Positions 62,601 to 64,000 of a stretch of 64,000 bases of DNA are shown here, one piece after another. The DNA is from Meconema thalassinum (Eukaryota > Arthropoda > Insecta > Orthoptera > Tettigoniidae): positions 288,667,065-288,731,064 of the forward strand of contig OX336395.1 in assembly GCA_946902985.2 (NCBI GenBank), written 5' to 3'. The notes beneath the pieces were generated by a model. It made no database searches. It was not told where the DNA came from and worked only from the letters and a program-made list of their open reading frames with translations. The position numbers and the translations under genes were made by a program. The stretch's first letter is position 1, and each line of letters begins with the position of its first letter.

Positions 62601-63401
62601 TTGGCGTGACGATCGTGCGGGTCAACTTGTAGCAAAGAGTGGCGATTATTATCTGTTGACGTGACGATCGTGCGGGTCAACTTGTAGTGTAGAGTGGCAA
62701 TTATTATCTGTTGGCGTGACGATCGTGCGGGTCAACTTGTAGCATAGAGTGGCGATTATTATCTGTTGGCGTGACGGTCGTGAGGGTCAACTTGTAGCAT
62801 AGAGTGGCAATTATTATCTGTTGGCGTGATGGTCGTGCGGGCCAACTTGTAGCTTAGAGTGGAGATTATTATCTGTTGGCGTGACGGTCGTGAGGGTCAA
62901 CTTGTAGCGTAGAGTGGCGATTATTATCTGTTGGCGTGACGGTCGTGAGGGTCAACTTGTAGCGTAGAGTGGCAATTATTATCTGTTGGCGTGACGGTCG
63001 TGCGGGCCAACTTGTAGCGTAGAGTGGCAATTATTATCTGTTGGCGTGACGATCGTGCGGGTCAACTTGTAGTGTAGAGTGATGATTATTATATATTGGC
63101 GTGATGGTCGTGCGTGTCAACTTGTAGTTTAGAGTGGCGATTATTATCTGTTGGCGTGATGGTCGTGCGGGCTAACTTGTAGTGTCGAGTGGCGATTATT
63201 ATCTGTTGGCGTGATGGTCGTGCGGGTCAACTTGTAGTGTAGAGTGGCAATTATTATCTGTTGGCGTGACGATCGTGCGGGTCAACTTGTAGTGTAGAGT
63301 GGCAATTATTATCTGTTGGCGTGACGGTCGTGCGGGTCAACTTGTAGTGTAGACTGGGAATTATTATCTGTTGGCGTGTTGGTCGTGCGGGCCAACTTGT
63401 A

Positions 63402-63621
63402 GTGTAGAGTGGCGATTATTATCCGCTCGCGTGACGATCGTGCGGGCCAACTTGTAGCGTAGAGTGGCAATTATTATTTGTTGGCGTGATGGTCGTGAGG
63501 GTCAACTTGTAGTGTAGAGTGGCAATTATTATCTGTTGGCGTGACGATCGTGCGGGTCAACTTGTAGTATAGAGTGGCAAGTATTATCTGTTAGCGTGAC
63601 GGTCGTGCCGGTCAACTTGTA
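63402..63621 (+). repeat. 220-bp TCCGCTCGCG cassette, copy 6
   Basis: Four monomers matching 40333-40552, 3300 bp after the first TCCGCTCGCG unit of this copy, the same spacing as in copy 2. Confidence 0.85.
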
Positions 63622-63786
63622 GTGTAGAGTGGCAATTATTATCTATTAGCGTGACGGTCGTGCCGTTCAACTTGTAGTGTAGAGTGGCAATTATTATCTG
63701 TTAGCGTGACGGTCGTGCGGGTCAACTTGTAGTGTAGAGTGGCAATTATTATCTGTTGCAGTGACGGTCGTGTGGGTCAACTTGTA

Positions 63787-63840
63787 GTGTTGAGTGGCAA
63801 TTATTATCTTTTAGCGTGACGGGGTGCGGGTCAACTTGTA
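63787..63840 (+). repeat. 54-bp monomer (family II copy 6)
   Basis: Same loss, 6425 bp after 57362. Confidence 0.92.
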
Positions 63841-64000
63841 GTGTAGAGTGGCAATTATTATCTATTAGCGTAACGGTCGTGTGGGTCAACTTGTAGTGTA
63901 GAGTGGCAATTATTATCTGTTAGCGTGACGGTCGTGCGGGTCAACTTGTAGTGTAGAGTGGCAATTATTATCTATTAGCGTGACGGTCGTGCGGGTCAAC

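Larger units (their letters stand above)
1..64000 (+). repeat. 55-bp satellite DNA array filling the window
   Basis: Every base belongs to a tandem head-to-tail array of a 55-bp monomer. All monomers have the same orientation and I found no interruption by unrelated sequence. Unit starts fall at 1, 56, 111 and so on; after thirteen 46-bp, six 54-bp and one 53-bp units the phase predicts a final unit start at 63951, which is what is seen, giving 1165 full monomers plus 50 bp. Coding is excluded in practice: 55 is not a multiple of three, consensus stops lie at monomer positions 4-6, 31-33 and 54-1 on the + strand, and TGA and two TAA lie on the - strand, so each stop visits all frames every 165 bp. 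Long satellite arrays with HORs are typical of eukaryotic heterochromatin and often of centromeres; the location here is not shown by the sequence. I do not recognise the family or species. Confidence 0.98.
60102..64000 (+). repeat. HOR family II, copy 6 (cut by window end)
   Basis: The first 3899 bp of a copy with no length change that I can see: the 54-bp unit lies 6425 bp after that of copy 5, the GTGTTGAG/CTTTTAG pair lost in copies 4 and 5 is present (unit 61257 onward), and the cassette starts at 63402. The window ends 50 bp into the monomer that starts at 63951. Confidence 0.88.

Noticed and set aside
1..64000. CRISPR array
   Set aside because: The repeats touch one another with no unique spacers; the whole 55 bp is repeated, with only point variants.
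1..64000. Protein-coding repeat gene
   Set aside because: The 55-bp period shifts frame in each monomer, and consensus stops on both strands reach every frame within 165 bp. Longer open stretches occur only where single stops are mutated, such as runs of GGGCC units on the - strand, and have no start or codon signal.
1..64000. Telomeric or subtelomeric simple repeat
   Set aside because: The G/T-rich strand bias is suggestive, but there is no 5-8 bp telomere motif and the period is 55 bp.
1..64000. CENP-B-box-bearing centromeric satellite
   Set aside because: I looked for the CENP-B box core (TTCG...A..CGGG) and found none. Centromere identity cannot be claimed from sequence alone.
1..64000. 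Tandem rRNA, 5S or tRNA gene cluster
   Set aside because: The monomer is too short and has no rRNA, tRNA box A/B or Pol III terminator features.

Overview
The whole 64 kb window is one uninterrupted satellite DNA array. I see no gene, RNA gene, transposon or unique sequence, and neither edge of the array. The monomer is 55 bp, always head to tail in one orientation. Counting from base 1, the window holds 1165 complete monomers plus 50 bp of a last one. This tally closes exactly once 20 short monomers are allowed for: thirteen of 46 bp, six of 54 bp and one of 53 bp. The organism cannot be named from the sequence. An array this long, built from nested higher-order repeats (HORs), points to a eukaryotic nuclear chromosome (centromeric, pericentromeric or other heterochromatin). 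The centromere assignment is inference.

Consensus monomer in blocks (monomer positions): GTGTAGAGTGG (1-11), AT-rich CAATTATTATCT (12-23), GTTGGC (24-29), GTGACGGTC (30-38), GTGCGGGTC (39-47), AACTTGTA (48-55). Blocks 30-38 and 39-47 are a degenerate 9-bp direct duplication, and both kinds of 46-bp monomer have lost exactly one 9-bp copy. G+C is about 49%, but the + strand is strongly G- and T-rich. Most frequent variants fall at a few sites, several of them CpG/TpG or CpG/CpA alternatives.

Layout. (1) 1-385: left edge, whose first 275 bp recur at 4658-4932. (2) 386-29461: HOR family I, period about 10.1-10.3 kb (184-187 monomers), with copies A (386-10652), B (14338-24430) and C (24431-29461, incomplete). 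Between A and B lies an extra 3685-bp segment from a tandem duplication (7937-11621 and 11622-15306) with a recognisable hybrid monomer at the junction. (3) 29462-64000: HOR family II, basic period 6425 bp (117 monomers), six copies starting at 30608, 37033, 41597, 47802, 53787 and 60102. Their lengths of 6425, 4564, 6205, 5985, 6315 and 3899+ bp are explained by deletions and amplifications of whole monomers. Families I and II share a block (about 4062-8500 in copy A), so they are mosaics of common material.

The window is a record of unequal crossing-over and conversion-like patching at every scale: 9 bp inside a monomer, 110-220 bp dimers to tetramers, 1.9-3.7 kb blocks, and 6-10 kb HORs. 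Comparisons between copies were made by eye on diagnostic variants and phase, not by alignment software.
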